A stretch of DNA of 29,636 nucleotides, taken from contig NZ_CAMXYY010000011.1 in NCBI RefSeq assembly GCF_947253395.1, forward strand, positions 1-29,636. The letters are read 5' to 3'. This DNA is from an uncultured Olegusella sp. GTDB taxonomy: Bacteria > Actinomycetota > Coriobacteriia > Coriobacteriales > Atopobiaceae. A program made the translations under genes and the position numbers. Within the stretch, counting starts at the first letter, position 1; each line of letters begins with the position of its first letter. A model generated the notes under the pieces. The model was not told the origin of the DNA. It saw nothing but the letters and a program-made list of their open reading frames with translations, and made no database searches. Shown here in pieces: positions 10,177 to 18,540 of the stretch.

Positions 10177-12249
10177 GTGAAGATTGGTATCGCGCAACTT
10201 AGCGCCCGTGCGGGAGATTTCTCTCGCACGGGCGAGCGCATTATTGCATATAGTGAGCAGGCTGCCCGACAGGGTGTAGAGCTGCTTATCTTCCCCTTGT
10301 CTACGCTTGTGGGTATGTGTCCTGTACCCTACGTAGACCAAGAGGGTCTACTTATCGATTTGTCAGATATGTTGTCAAGTCTTGTCGATAAGCTCGCCTG
10401 TCCTTGTCTCTTGCCCTTGGCTTCACTTTCAGCTTATGAGTCTGTAGAAGAGATCTTCTTAATTGCAAATGGCGAGGTCATACCCCTGCGCCTGACAAAT
10501 TTGACACGCTCTGTGGGCGGTGATGTCATGGCAGCTATGGCCGATGGCGTAGAGCTTTTGAGCAGTGAAACCAGTATTCCTACCTTTGATATGGCGGGTA
10601 TCAAATTTGCACTGATAATGACTGCTGACAAGCTCGATGAGCTGGTGAGCTTGGATGACGACATCAACGCTATCATCTACTTTTCTTCTCAGACATATGC
10701 TGCAAATGACAGCAATTCGGTGTTGGCAGCAGGATTGCCTGATAATCGTTATGCCCAAGATGCGCGGGATACGAAATCTTGGCTTATCACACTAGGGTCG
10801 CTTGGTAGCTCTGATGATGCTGTTTGTACGGGTGGTAGTTTTGTATTAGCGCCTGATGGCCAAGCGGTGGCGATAGCTCCTTCATTTGAAGAAGCGCTGT
10901 TAGTAGCTGAGATTGACCCACAGTCTGAAGGTCCAAAGCAAGATCTTCCCAAGCCTGTTCCCTATGACCGGAGTGCTTTTTGTTGGCAGGCGCTTTCGCT
11001 TGCTTTGAAAGATTTTGTTGTGGCACAAGGTATGCAAGATGTGGTGCTTACTCTTGATGGCACGCTGAGCTCTGCCGTTTTGGCTACCCTTGCGAGTGAT
11101 GCGTTGGGTCCCATGCATGTGCATGCTCTGCTGGCAACACCGCTGGAAGGGACGCCTGCCTTGCGTAGTGGTGGCAGGGGAGGATTGCTTGCCCGTCCGC
11201 GCTCGGCAGCACAAAGAGTCTTGGCGATGCGTCAACTCGCTGCAAATTTGCATATCAATTTGCATGAACGTAATCCTCGCCTTGTCCAAGCAAGCGCGGT
11301 TTCGCTACAGGATTCTGCAGGAATTGACGAGCGTCTTGGTGCCATTGCTGCTGAGCGCGATGTGATTGCAGCAGAAGCTCATCAGCTTGCGCGTCAGCTC
11401 CATGCTCTACTGTTGTCTTCTTGTGACAAAACGTGGCTTGCCCTTGAGGCAGATGGTTTGAGTGCTGCGGCAGATGTACTTCCTTTGGGCGACCTCTATC
11501 GCACAGATGTGCTAGAGATGGCACGCGCACGCAATGCAAGCTCACCTGTCTTCTCGGATATATCGCTTGCTCTTTGTGATTTACCTGAACTGCTTGAGAG
11601 CGATACATACGATGATATGGCCACTGATTTTGAGGATCGATTACGGCAGCTTGATTTAATCTTAAGCATGTATATCGAGTGGGAGCGTACGCCCTCTGAT
11701 ATTCAGCGCTCACAAGGGTTGTCTGCGCTTATAGAAGCGACAGTAGCTGCTTTTCATGCGCATACTTTGGCAAGAAGCAATGCAGGCGTGGTGTTGCGTG
11801 CGAGTACATGCAGTCTTGCAGATGCTCGAAGGCCCTTTGGCTTGTCTTGGCACGATAGGACAGATCGTAAAAAAATATTGCCAGATAGCACAGAGCTCTC
11901 TGTTTTGGCGCAGGAGTTGGCCGCTTCGTTTGAGGCAGGTCTGCAGGATGTCGATGCAAACAATCCCTTTGTAGATGCGCTCTCAGATCTGCTTGATGAT
12001 GCACAAATTTCGGTATTTGACCCTCAAAAACAAGCAGAACACAACGCTGATATCAGCTTTGGATCGGTCGATATTTCAAAAAAGCCTGAAAGTAATCGGC
12101 AAAATATGGCCAATCTCATGGACTATATGAAGGGTTTTGGCTTGGTAAATCCCGACAACGCCGACGGACATATCGTCTCCGACGCTGAGGGTCATATGGG
12201 TTTTGGTGGCTTTGCAGGAAACGGCTTTAGCCCTTTTTCCGAAAACTAA
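10177..12249 (+). CDS. NAD synthetase-like two-domain protein with degenerate active sites
   Basis: Architecture follows glutamine-dependent NAD synthetase (NadE): an N-terminal nitrilase-fold glutaminase (about 1-270) then an ATP-pyrophosphatase domain (about 275-600). Start GTG 10177 gives MKIGIAQLSARAGDF, matching the family, with AGG eight bases upstream; GTG 10168 has no ribosome site. Fold landmarks persist: PYDRSAF, VASDALGP-like SDALGPMHV, SCDKTWLALEADGLS and LPLGDLYRTDVLEMAR. Catalytic ones do not. FPE reads FPL (Leu41 for Glu), the LICEDLW nucleophile motif reads LIMTADKL (Thr for Cys), no equivalent of the catalytic Lys is seen, and SGGIDS reads DGTLSS (about 294-299). Residues after about 600 form an extra tail ending in Gly/Phe-rich GFGGFAGNGFSPF. 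Likely a pseudoenzyme, or a protein with a changed role; it should not be counted as a working NadE. It sits just after dfx. Confidence 0.75.
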   Translation: MKIGIAQLSARAGDFSRTGERIIAYSEQAARQGVELLIFPLSTLVGMCPVPYVDQEGLLIDLSDMLSSLVDKLACPCLLPLASLSAYESVEEIFLIANGEVIPLRLTNLTRSVGGDVMAAMADGVELLSSETSIPTFDMAGIKFALIMTADKLDELVSLDDDINAIIYFSSQTYAANDSNSVLAAGLPDNRYAQDARDTKSWLITLGSLGSSDDAVCTGGSFVLAPDGQAVAIAPSFEEALLVAEIDPQSEGPKQDLPKPVPYDRSAFCWQALSLALKDFVVAQGMQDVVLTLDGTLSSAVLATLASDALGPMHVHALLATPLEGTPALRSGGRGGLLARPRSAAQRVLAMRQLAANLHINLHERNPRLVQASAVSLQDSAGIDERLGAIAAERDVIAAEAHQLARQLHALLLSSCDKTWLALEADGLSAAADVLPLGDLYRTDVLEMARARNASSPVFSDISLALCDLPELLESDTYDDMATDFEDRLRQLDLILSMYIEWERTPSDIQRSQGLSALIEATVAAFHAHTLARSNAGVVLRASTCSLADARRPFGLSWHDRTDRKKILPDSTELSVLAQELAASFEAGLQDVDANNPFVDALSDLLDDAQISVFDPQKQAEHNADISFGSVDISKKPESNRQNMANLMDYMKGFGLVNPDNADGHIVSDAEGHMGFGGFAGNGFSPFSEN

Positions 12250-12366
12250 ACATCTACCAACCACCCTTTTAGCTGCGTCATTGGTGAGCGTGGTTTGACG
12301 TCGTGCATGTTTAGATGCACCCGAGGGGTAAAGCGTGCTTACGGTCGCGGTAAGTATGACTCGGTC

Positions 12367-12394
12367 TTGCGTATGTCCTCATTTGGGATATGAT
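12367..12394 (+). promoter_or_regulatory. Candidate sigma-70-type promoter for ruvCAB
   Basis: TTGCGT at 12367-12372 and TATGAT at 12389-12394 are separated by 16 bases, close to the housekeeping consensus. Initiation would fall near 12401, leaving about 47 bases before ruvC. The region 12250-12366 upstream holds no gene, only small hairpins: GTGCAT/ATGCAC at 12303-12320 and CTTAC/GTAAG at 12336-12352, neither followed by a T-run. Confidence 0.45.
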
Positions 12395-12447
12395 AGAACG
12401 AGTGTTCTTATTTGTGTGGGCAGGCGAGCAAAGAGGCGGTGCAAAAC

Positions 12448-13122
12448 ATGATTGTGCTTGGCATTGATCCAGGTCTTGCCCATACTGGTTGGGGTGTGAT
12501 TGAGGTTCGTGGCAATACGTGTCGTGCGAGAGCCTATGGCTGCGTAACGACGCATCCTACAGAGTCTATTGATCATCGCCTGGGTAGCATATTTAACGAG
12601 ATAAGCGATGTAATTAGCCAGTATCACCCCAGTCAGCTTGCTATCGAAAAGATTTTCTTTGGTGAAAACGAGCGTTCTGCTATTGCTACAGCTCAAGCTC
12701 GAGGAGCAGCAATCGTTGCTTGTTCTCGAGCAGGCCTTGAAGTCGGCGAGTATACCCCCATGCAGATAAAGCAAGCTGTGGTAGGCACAGGAACTGCCGA
12801 CAAATATCAGGTTATTTTTATGGTGCGCAATATTTTGGCACTTGACCATGATCCGCATCCCGACCATGCAGCAGATGCGCTTGCTGCGGCAGTTTGCCAT
12901 GCCCTGTTGGTACGCACCCAGCGTGCAACGCGTCGCATGGCAGCAGTTGATGCTCTTCGCGAAGCAGAAATTGCCAGTCGAGATCAGGCAGCAGCAGAGG
13001 CACGCGAGGTTACTGCGTCGGCAACTGCTTCTCGCATTCAGGCAGGGCAGCTGCCCAGTAGCAGGACAAGTCGTATTTCCACTCGAGATGGCGTACACAC
13101 ATCGAGGAAGGCTAGCTCATGA
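12448..13122 (+). CDS. ruvC: Holliday junction endonuclease RuvC
   Basis: RuvC resolves Holliday junctions by paired nicks, working with RuvAB. ATG 12448 gives the standard start MIVLGIDPGLAHTGWG and has AAAGAGG upstream; the in-frame extension to 12412 does not fit the family. The acidic and His active-site residues are present: Asp7, Glu67 (LAIEKIFFGEN), His140 and Asp143 (HPDHAADAL), plus the GTGTADKYQV signature. The protein is 224 residues, about 55 longer than usual. The extra C-terminal tail after about 165 is rich in Ala, Arg and Ser and probably disordered. The stop overlaps the ruvA start by four bases (ATGA), so translation is coupled. Confidence 0.97.
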   Translation: MIVLGIDPGLAHTGWGVIEVRGNTCRARAYGCVTTHPTESIDHRLGSIFNEISDVISQYHPSQLAIEKIFFGENERSAIATAQARGAAIVACSRAGLEVGEYTPMQIKQAVVGTGTADKYQVIFMVRNILALDHDPHPDHAADALAAAVCHALLVRTQRATRRMAAVDALREAEIASRDQAAAEAREVTASATASRIQAGQLPSSRTSRISTRDGVHTSRKASS

Positions 13123-13751
13123 TTGTTCAGCTCACAGGTACCCTCATAGAGGTTTTGCCAACGCATGCAATTCTTGAAGTGGCAGGTGTCGGCTATGAGC
13201 TGGGCATTTCGGCGCATACGGCCGCAGCACTCCCTGCGGTAGGCGAAGCTGGCGTTACGTTGTTGACACGCATGGTGGTACGTGAGGATGCGATGGAGCT
13301 CTATGGTTTTGCCAATCGCCAAGAGCGTTCGCTGTTTGATCGTTTGGTGGCGATTTCGGGCGTGGGCCCCAAACTCGCTCTTTCGGTGCTTTCAACCTTT
13401 ACTCCTGCGACCCTTGCAACGGTTGTTGCAACTCAGAATGCCAATCGTGCAGCTACGGTGCCTGGCGTGGGCAAAAAGAAGGCTCAAAGACTACTGGTAG
13501 AGTTGCAGGATGTTTTTGCCAAAGATGCGGAGCTTCGTAGCTTGGTAGGTCTTGCATCTGCAACAACAAATAATCAACTATCGTCTCCTTCGGCTATATG
13601 CGATGTCAAAACCGAAGCAAGTGAAGCCTTGCTTTCCATGGGCTTTACGCCTCAGGAGGCCGAACTCGCCCTTGATGGCTGCGACAGCGCCACCTCTTCG
13701 GTGGAAGCAGCACTTGCATATGCTCTCAAGCGTTTGGGGAGGGGAGTGTAG
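13119..13751 (+). CDS. ruvA: Holliday junction branch migration protein RuvA
   Basis: RuvA binds four-way junctions as a tetramer and recruits the RuvB motors. The 210 residues show the standard plan: N-terminal OB fold (MIVQLTGTLIEV... VGYELGIS), LYGFANRQERSLFDRL, two helix-hairpin-helix motifs (ISGVGPKLALSVLS and VPGVGKKKAQRLLVEL), then a flexible linker and a C-terminal three-helix RuvB-contact domain (SEALLSMGFTPQEAELAL). The start overlaps the ruvC stop, and the ruvB ATG follows three bases after its own stop. Nothing is missing. Confidence 0.97.
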   Translation: MIVQLTGTLIEVLPTHAILEVAGVGYELGISAHTAAALPAVGEAGVTLLTRMVVREDAMELYGFANRQERSLFDRLVAISGVGPKLALSVLSTFTPATLATVVATQNANRAATVPGVGKKKAQRLLVELQDVFAKDAELRSLVGLASATTNNQLSSPSAICDVKTEASEALLSMGFTPQEAELALDGCDSATSSVEAALAYALKRLGRGV

Positions 13752-13754
13752 ACC

Positions 13755-14843
13755 ATGGCAGTATGGGAAGCAGATGCTGATGACCTCTTTGCGGACAATG
13801 CCCAGAGCAACGCCGCTCCTTTTGGCATGGAAAGTATGGGTACTTCGCGTAGCGTGAGTACTGAGCTTACTGCTGAAGATCTTGATGTGGAGCATAGTCT
13901 GCGTCCTCAGACTCTAGAAGATTATCTTGGTCAGGAGCGTGTGCGTACTAACCTTCGCGTGCTTATCCAAGCAGCGCGTGATCGCAACGAACCGCTTGAT
14001 CACGTGATTTTTTCGGGTCCTCCAGGCTTGGGTAAGACAACTCTTGCTGGTGTTGTCGCAAATGAGATGGGAGCAAAACTCCGCACTACCTCTGGTCCTG
14101 CTATTGCGCGTACCGGTGATCTTGCGGCGATTCTTACCAACCTCGAACCCGGAGATGTGCTCTTCGTGGACGAGATTCATCGATTAAACCGTCAAGTAGA
14201 AGAAGTGCTCTATCCTGCGATGGAGGACTTTTGCCTAGATATCGTGATTGGCAAAGGACCTGCTGCTCGTTCGATTCGTCTTGACCTGCCTAAATTTACG
14301 CTCATTGGCGCTACTACGCGCACTGGTCTTTTGACAGGTCCTTTGCGTGACCGCTTTGGTATCAGTTACCGTCTCGATTATTACAACGTTGATGAACTAG
14401 CCTCGATTGTCGCGCGTTCGGCACACATCTTGGGAGTTGAGATTGACGAGCAGGGCGCTCGCGAGATTGCAAGTCGTAGTCGTGGGACGCCACGTCTCGC
14501 AAATCGCCTGCTCAAACGTGTGCGTGACTATGCTCAGGTACGCGCTGGTGGAGACATAGACTGGAAAGTCGCAGCGGAGGCTCTATCTTTCTTTGAGATA
14601 GATGAGCTTGGTCTTGACTGGATGGATACCAAAATTCTTGAGGCTCTTACAAAGACATTCCGAGGACGTCCCGTGGGACTTACTACTATTGCTTCGGCAG
14701 TTGGCGAGGATCCTTCCACTCTTGAGGATGTCTACGAACCTTATTTGTTGCAGAGAGGCTTAATCATCCGTACACCTCAGGGGCGTCAGGCTACAGTTGT
14801 TGCCTTTGAGCACCTCGGAGTGACCTTGCCTTCGCAAGGCTAG
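13755..14843 (+). CDS. ruvB: Holliday junction branch migration ATPase RuvB
   Basis: AAA+ motor that drives branch migration together with RuvA. The 362-residue protein has Walker A GPPGLGKTTL, Walker B FVDEIHRL, sensor 1 IGATTRTG, and arginine-finger segment GPLRDRFG, followed by the winged-helix domain (LGLDWMDTKILEAL, RGRPVGLTTIA, EPYLLQRGLI). An acidic N-terminal extension of about 40 residues precedes the conserved SLRPQTLEDYLGQ block. ATG 13755 lies three bases after the ruvA stop with GAGGGGAG upstream. A short inverted repeat (CCTTGC/GCAAGG) at the very end of the gene lacks a T-run, so I do not call it a terminator. Confidence 0.97.
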   Translation: MAVWEADADDLFADNAQSNAAPFGMESMGTSRSVSTELTAEDLDVEHSLRPQTLEDYLGQERVRTNLRVLIQAARDRNEPLDHVIFSGPPGLGKTTLAGVVANEMGAKLRTTSGPAIARTGDLAAILTNLEPGDVLFVDEIHRLNRQVEEVLYPAMEDFCLDIVIGKGPAARSIRLDLPKFTLIGATTRTGLLTGPLRDRFGISYRLDYYNVDELASIVARSAHILGVEIDEQGAREIASRSRGTPRLANRLLKRVRDYAQVRAGGDIDWKVAAEALSFFEIDELGLDWMDTKILEALTKTFRGRPVGLTTIASAVGEDPSTLEDVYEPYLLQRGLIIRTPQGRQATVVAFEHLGVTLPSQG

Positions 14844-14921
14844 AATAGGGATGTTTATCTACGCTTGTTGAGTTCAAGCTGTTTTCGATGAACCACTGAT
14901 GAGTTATTGCGAGGAGTATTC

Positions 14922-15329
14922 ATGCTGCAGCGAGATTATCTGCTGGAACTTATTTCGCAGTTTGTTGAGTCTATCTCAAAGGCCTTGAGAATAGCTTACT
15001 CTGTCAAAGAGCCACGTAGCGTCCTCGATGCTGCGGCCTCAGTTGAGCAGGACGTTGCAAGCCTTTTGGACATGGATCCTGCGGTTGCCATGAATCTCAG
15101 CCCTGATTCTCTTGTGACCATGATGGTGCTTTCTGGTTTGGGTGAGTCTTTGGCTGAGTATGTTAGCTTTGCACTGATGCGGGTAGCTGATATTTACGAG
15201 CGTACGGGGGATAGTGATACGGCTGAATTTCGCCGTGCGCAGGCTTGCGCTGTTGCTGAGAGCTTTGGTGCTGACATCAACGTGGTGCCCGAGGAGTTTA
15301 CAACTTTGGTAGCGGAGCTTGATCAGTGA
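14922..15329 (+). CDS. Small helical protein of unknown function (possibly DUF6483 family)
   Basis: 135 residues starting MLQRDYLLELISQF at ATG 14922, preceded by GAGGAG at 14911-14916; TTG 14907 is the weaker alternative. The sequence is acidic, Leu/Ala/Val-rich and predicted mostly helical, with no signal peptide or membrane segment. The opening xQRDYxLxLI pattern recalls the DUF6483 family found near unrelated housekeeping genes in Firmicutes and Coriobacteriia; this is memory of a pattern and not a search result. It lies 78 bases after ruvB and its stop overlaps the start of the acyltransferase by four bases (GTGA), so it is co-translated with a surface-modification gene. No catalytic motif is visible, and I assign no function. 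Confidence 0.8.
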   Translation: MLQRDYLLELISQFVESISKALRIAYSVKEPRSVLDAAASVEQDVASLLDMDPAVAMNLSPDSLVTMMVLSGLGESLAEYVSFALMRVADIYERTGDSDTAEFRRAQACAVAESFGADINVVPEEFTTLVAELDQ

Positions 15330-16576
15330 GCAGTCGAGCTTCCATAGAAGTCCATTCCCAGCAGAATAGAGCTCAGCTGTCCACTCATTTTTTGGGAGAA
15401 GCAGCGCGTACGTTAACGATGCGTGCCAATACACGTCTCTTGTCTATTGAGGCTCTCCGTGTGATAGCCATTCTCTGTATTGCGATCTTCCATAGTTTTT
15501 TGCCTTGGTTTGAATCCATGGTGCATTGGGATGGTTTTTTGGCGGGCACTGCGCTTGCGCCAAATGGTCGCGCGTCCATACAGGCACTTGTGCTTATGGG
15601 CAGCATCAATCAATTGGGTGCTTGGGGCAATCACATCTTTATTATGATCTCGGGTTTCTTTTTGCTTCCGCGAGCTGCGGAGACCTCGGTATTGCCAGGG
15701 TATTGGCATCTGCAAGCGCGCATTACCGCTCGAAGAGTTGCTATCATTTTAACTACGGTTGTCCTGTATGGGCTTGTCGCATTGCTTGTACATCATTTTG
15801 TACCCGAAATTACCAATGCAGAGCTTAATGATTGGTATTGGATTAGTTTTGGTATCCAATTTATTTGGGTGTACCTGGCATTGGTGGTGTTGTGTCCTTT
15901 TATTGCTTGGTTTTGGTGGCGCCTCCACAAACAAAACCAACTGCTGGTTAGTCTGCTTATTGCGGTTTATGCGCTGAACCTCTACATTGCCTTTTTTTCT
16001 CAGGGTACAGGTGAGCTGGGAGTGTTTGATTGGCGCAAGCTGATGAGTGCTGTGAGCTATGGAATGAGTTTTTTGGTGGGTGGCTGGATTGCCCAACGTG
16101 TACGTCCTGGCACTTCTCGTTATGGCTGTCCTGCCTTTGCGCTTGCGTTAATTGGGATGGTAGTTGCTGAATTTATTGCAGGAAGCCTTGGGGGTATAGG
16201 CTCTGTAAACTCACTGTCTTATCGCTCTACCTCACTTTTTGCCTTTGTCATGGCGGTATCCGCATTGCTCTGTGCACTCGCACAACCAGTCGATAGCGCA
16301 GCTCAGCATCCACGTCTTGCTCGTGTTCTTGCTTTTGCGAGTGCAGGAACTTTGGGCTTTTATGTACTACAAGCCCTTTTTTCGGCTGGTTGGCATACTG
16401 CTGCCGATACAATACTCATGTGGGCATTATGTTTTGGCCTTATACCATTCATTGTGGTAGGCAGTTTGTTTAGTTTGTTCTTTTATTTGGCTATCATTTT
16501 GTTTGATGCCTGTGTGGGTCAAGTTGTTGTGCGCCGTGTCAGCAAGCTCTTTGTAGGTCACAAACCAGCTGAGTAG
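15326..16576 (+). CDS. Membrane O-acyltransferase (acyltransferase 3 family, OafA/WecH-like)
   Basis: A 416-residue polytopic membrane protein with about ten hydrophobic segments. The family transfers acyl, usually acetyl, groups from the cytoplasm to extracellular sugars or peptidoglycan. The first segment carries the family pattern: LLSIEALRVIAILCIAIFH with Arg45 and His56; NHIFIMISGFFLLPR follows. GTG 15326 overlaps the previous stop (GTGA) and has GGAG about eight bases upstream. The resulting hydrophilic N-terminus of 35 residues is unusual, and ATG 15419 would give a more typical protein but has no ribosome site. Next to a polysaccharide ABC exporter, it most likely decorates the exported glycan; the substrate is unknown. 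Confidence 0.87.
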   Translation: MSSRASIEVHSQQNRAQLSTHFLGEAARTLTMRANTRLLSIEALRVIAILCIAIFHSFLPWFESMVHWDGFLAGTALAPNGRASIQALVLMGSINQLGAWGNHIFIMISGFFLLPRAAETSVLPGYWHLQARITARRVAIILTTVVLYGLVALLVHHFVPEITNAELNDWYWISFGIQFIWVYLALVVLCPFIAWFWWRLHKQNQLLVSLLIAVYALNLYIAFFSQGTGELGVFDWRKLMSAVSYGMSFLVGGWIAQRVRPGTSRYGCPAFALALIGMVVAEFIAGSLGGIGSVNSLSYRSTSLFAFVMAVSALLCALAQPVDSAAQHPRLARVLAFASAGTLGFYVLQALFSAGWHTAADTILMWALCFGLIPFIVVGSLFSLFFYLAIILFDACVGQVVVRRVSKLFVGHKPAE

Positions 16577-16650
16577 CGTCTCCTGCGCTGTTTTGGTCTG
16601 GCAATACCATGCAGATAGGTACCAATGAAGCATTTGCTGTGCATGACTGT

Positions 16651-16660
16651 TATATGATAG
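16651..16660 (+). promoter_or_regulatory. Possible -10 element upstream of the ABC exporter genes
   Basis: TATATGATAG contains TATGAT at 16653-16658, the same hexamer and flank as in the ruvC promoter candidate. The best -35 (TTGCTG at 16634-16639) is only 13 bases away, too short for a classical promoter. It lies in the 119-base gap before the permease, where a promoter is expected. Confidence 0.25.
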
Positions 16661-16695
16661 ACCGCTGATATTGTCGTCTTGAAGGGGAGGCGGGC

Positions 16696-17514
16696 GTGCT
16701 CGTTCTCATAAAGACATTTTTGCAAATGTGCCATGATAACTGGGTTTGGCGCAAACAGACTTGGGAGCTCGCAAAGATTGATTTGGTCAAGACTTACCGC
16801 GGTGCTGCTCTTGGCTGGATTTGGCTATTTGTAAAGCCTGCTGTCTATATTGGCGTGTATTACTTTACGTTTGCAGTAGGTATGCGCACAGCAGCACCTA
16901 TTAATCAGATGCCTTTTCTTTTATGGATGGCGGTAGGCATCTTTCCTTGGTTTTTCATGGGCGATATGATTGGCGGAGGAGGAAGTGATGTGTATCACCG
17001 CTATGCATTTTTGGTCAATCGCATTCGTTTTCCGCTCTCGGTCATTTCCACGTTCTTTACGCTTTCAAAAATGATTGTTCTTGTAGGTACAATGCTTTTT
17101 ACCATCGTGATGTGTCTCATTCTCAAGATTAAGTTGACTATTCATCTCATTCAGCTTCCGCTGATATTTGCACTTATGATGTATTTTTGGACTATGTGGT
17201 CTATTTGGCTCTCGCCACTCTCGGCTATTTCACGTGACTTTTCTAAGTTGATTGGTACTTTAAGTACACCGTTCTTCTGGTTGTCTGGGATTCTTTTTGA
17301 CCTCAAAGCGCTTCCGCATATAGGTCGTATCATCATGTACTTCAATCCAGTTGCGTGGGGTTGCATGGCCATGAGGGATTGTTTTATTTTCCATAAATGG
17401 ATATGGCGCAGTCATCATGAGTTTATTTGCTATCTCTTTATTTGCGTAGTGGTCACCATACTTGCACTGCATAGCTATGCTCGCCTGCACAAGGAGGTTC
17501 CTGATGTCCTCTAA
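16696..17514 (+). CDS. ABC-2 type polysaccharide export permease (TagG/Wzm-like)
   Basis: 272-residue inner-membrane subunit of an ABC exporter that flips lipid-linked polysaccharide or teichoic acid chains. The N-terminal amphipathic part (WELAKIDLVKTYRGAALGWIW) and KPAVYIGVYYF opening are characteristic of this family, followed by about six membrane segments with the conserved FPLSVISTFF and NPVAWG patches. GTG 16696 has a strong AGGGGAGG site at 16683-16690. It overlaps the ATPase gene by 11 bases, so subunits are made together. Which glycan is exported cannot be read from the sequence, though the glycosyltransferases and ugd nearby suggest a wall-linked or capsular polymer. Confidence 0.93.
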   Translation: MLVLIKTFLQMCHDNWVWRKQTWELAKIDLVKTYRGAALGWIWLFVKPAVYIGVYYFTFAVGMRTAAPINQMPFLLWMAVGIFPWFFMGDMIGGGGSDVYHRYAFLVNRIRFPLSVISTFFTLSKMIVLVGTMLFTIVMCLILKIKLTIHLIQLPLIFALMMYFWTMWSIWLSPLSAISRDFSKLIGTLSTPFFWLSGILFDLKALPHIGRIIMYFNPVAWGCMAMRDCFIFHKWIWRSHHEFICYLFICVVVTILALHSYARLHKEVPDVL

Positions 17515-18358
17515 GCCAAAAACTGAGGCAAGACTTTCTGTCAAAGCGCGTGCTATGCGAGCTGCTACTACAGAAAATGAGCGGGTAAGTTGGGCAGGCG
17601 AGGGTGAAGCAAAAGTTATTCGGGATAGCGATAAGAATAATCCTATTGCCGTTCGCTTTAGCAACGTATACAAGACGTACTATCTGTACAAAAATGATAA
17701 GCAGCGTTTGTTGGGTACTTTTAGCAATAGGATTGAGCATAAGGTTATCAATGCTACTGACAACCTTTCATTTACTATCAATCGTGGGGATTCTCTCGCG
17801 CTGCTTGGCTTAAATGGTGCAGGCAAATCCACCGCACTCAAGATGATTACGGGGGTGTGTTATCCCACCCGTGGCACTATTGAGGTTCATGGTCGTATTT
17901 CCGCCTTACTTGAGTTATCAGCTGGTTTTGATGGCAATCTTACGGGTCGCGAGAACCTAGAAATGCGCTGTCAACTGTGGGGTTTTACCCGCGATGAGAC
18001 AGAAGCACTTATCCCGCAGATGCATGAGTTCTCTGAGCTCGGCGATTATATGGAACAGCCTATTCGTACCTATTCCAGTGGTATGAAGGCGCGCTTAGGT
18101 TTTGCCTTTGCCTCTTCAATTAACCCTGATATTCTTGTAATTGACGAGGCACTTTCGGTGGGAGACAAGCGCTTCCGCAAGAAATGCGAGGAACGTGTTA
18201 AAGATATCATGGCAAAGGATAATCTGACGGTTCTTTTTGTAACCCACTCTCCCGAGCAGGCGTTACAGTTCTGCACACGCGGTATTGTATTGCAGCATGG
18301 ATCCTCGGTCTTTGAAGGTGACATCGAAGGTGCTTGTCAGTACTACGACGAGCACTAG
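17504..18358 (+). CDS. ABC exporter ATPase (TagH/Wzt-like)
   Basis: ATPase partner of the preceding permease, 284 residues. ATG 17504 follows AAGGAGG at 17491-17497; an earlier in-frame start at 17462 would sit deep inside the permease gene. Motifs: Walker A GLNGAGKST (Lys108), signature YSSGMKARLGFA (from 190), Walker B ILVIDEALSVGD (Asp214, Glu215) and switch VTHSPEQ. ISALLELSAGFD is typical of the polysaccharide subfamily. The first 45 residues are a basic, low-complexity extension. There is no C-terminal carbohydrate-binding domain of the kind found in Wzt proteins that recognise a chain-end cap, so export is probably not cap-dependent. Confidence 0.94.
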   Translation: MSSKPKTEARLSVKARAMRAATTENERVSWAGEGEAKVIRDSDKNNPIAVRFSNVYKTYYLYKNDKQRLLGTFSNRIEHKVINATDNLSFTINRGDSLALLGLNGAGKSTALKMITGVCYPTRGTIEVHGRISALLELSAGFDGNLTGRENLEMRCQLWGFTRDETEALIPQMHEFSELGDYMEQPIRTYSSGMKARLGFAFASSINPDILVIDEALSVGDKRFRKKCEERVKDIMAKDNLTVLFVTHSPEQALQFCTRGIVLQHGSSVFEGDIEGACQYYDEH

Positions 18359-18540
18359 CTAAGCTTTCGTTTGGGCTTTCCAGAATTGTTTTAATACTGC
18401 TCTTGGTATGTCTTGGCAAGCATTCTCAAAGGATAGCCGCAGTAGATAGCGTACGTTTTATTGGAGTAGATCGCACCCTAGTTTCACGCTCTATAGATGC
18501 TATGCAGCGCAGGATAGATAAACAAACTGAGGAGAATACA

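Noticed and set aside
12303..12352. Two small hairpins before ruvC as a riboswitch or small RNA
   Set aside because: Short stems without conserved core, T-run or larger pairing; chance structure is likely.
12379..13098. Long minus-strand frame of 239 codons opposite ruvC
   Set aside because: It mirrors ruvC almost exactly, is Cys/Ser-rich as antisense frames of this codon use are, and has no domain or ribosome site.
14824..14839. Hairpin at the ruvB end as a terminator
   Set aside because: Six-base stem lies inside the last codons and is not followed by T residues.
15326..15418. ATG 15419 as the acyltransferase start
   Set aside because: It gives a more usual N-terminus but has no ribosome site, whereas GTG 15326 has one and overlaps the previous stop; left as an alternative.
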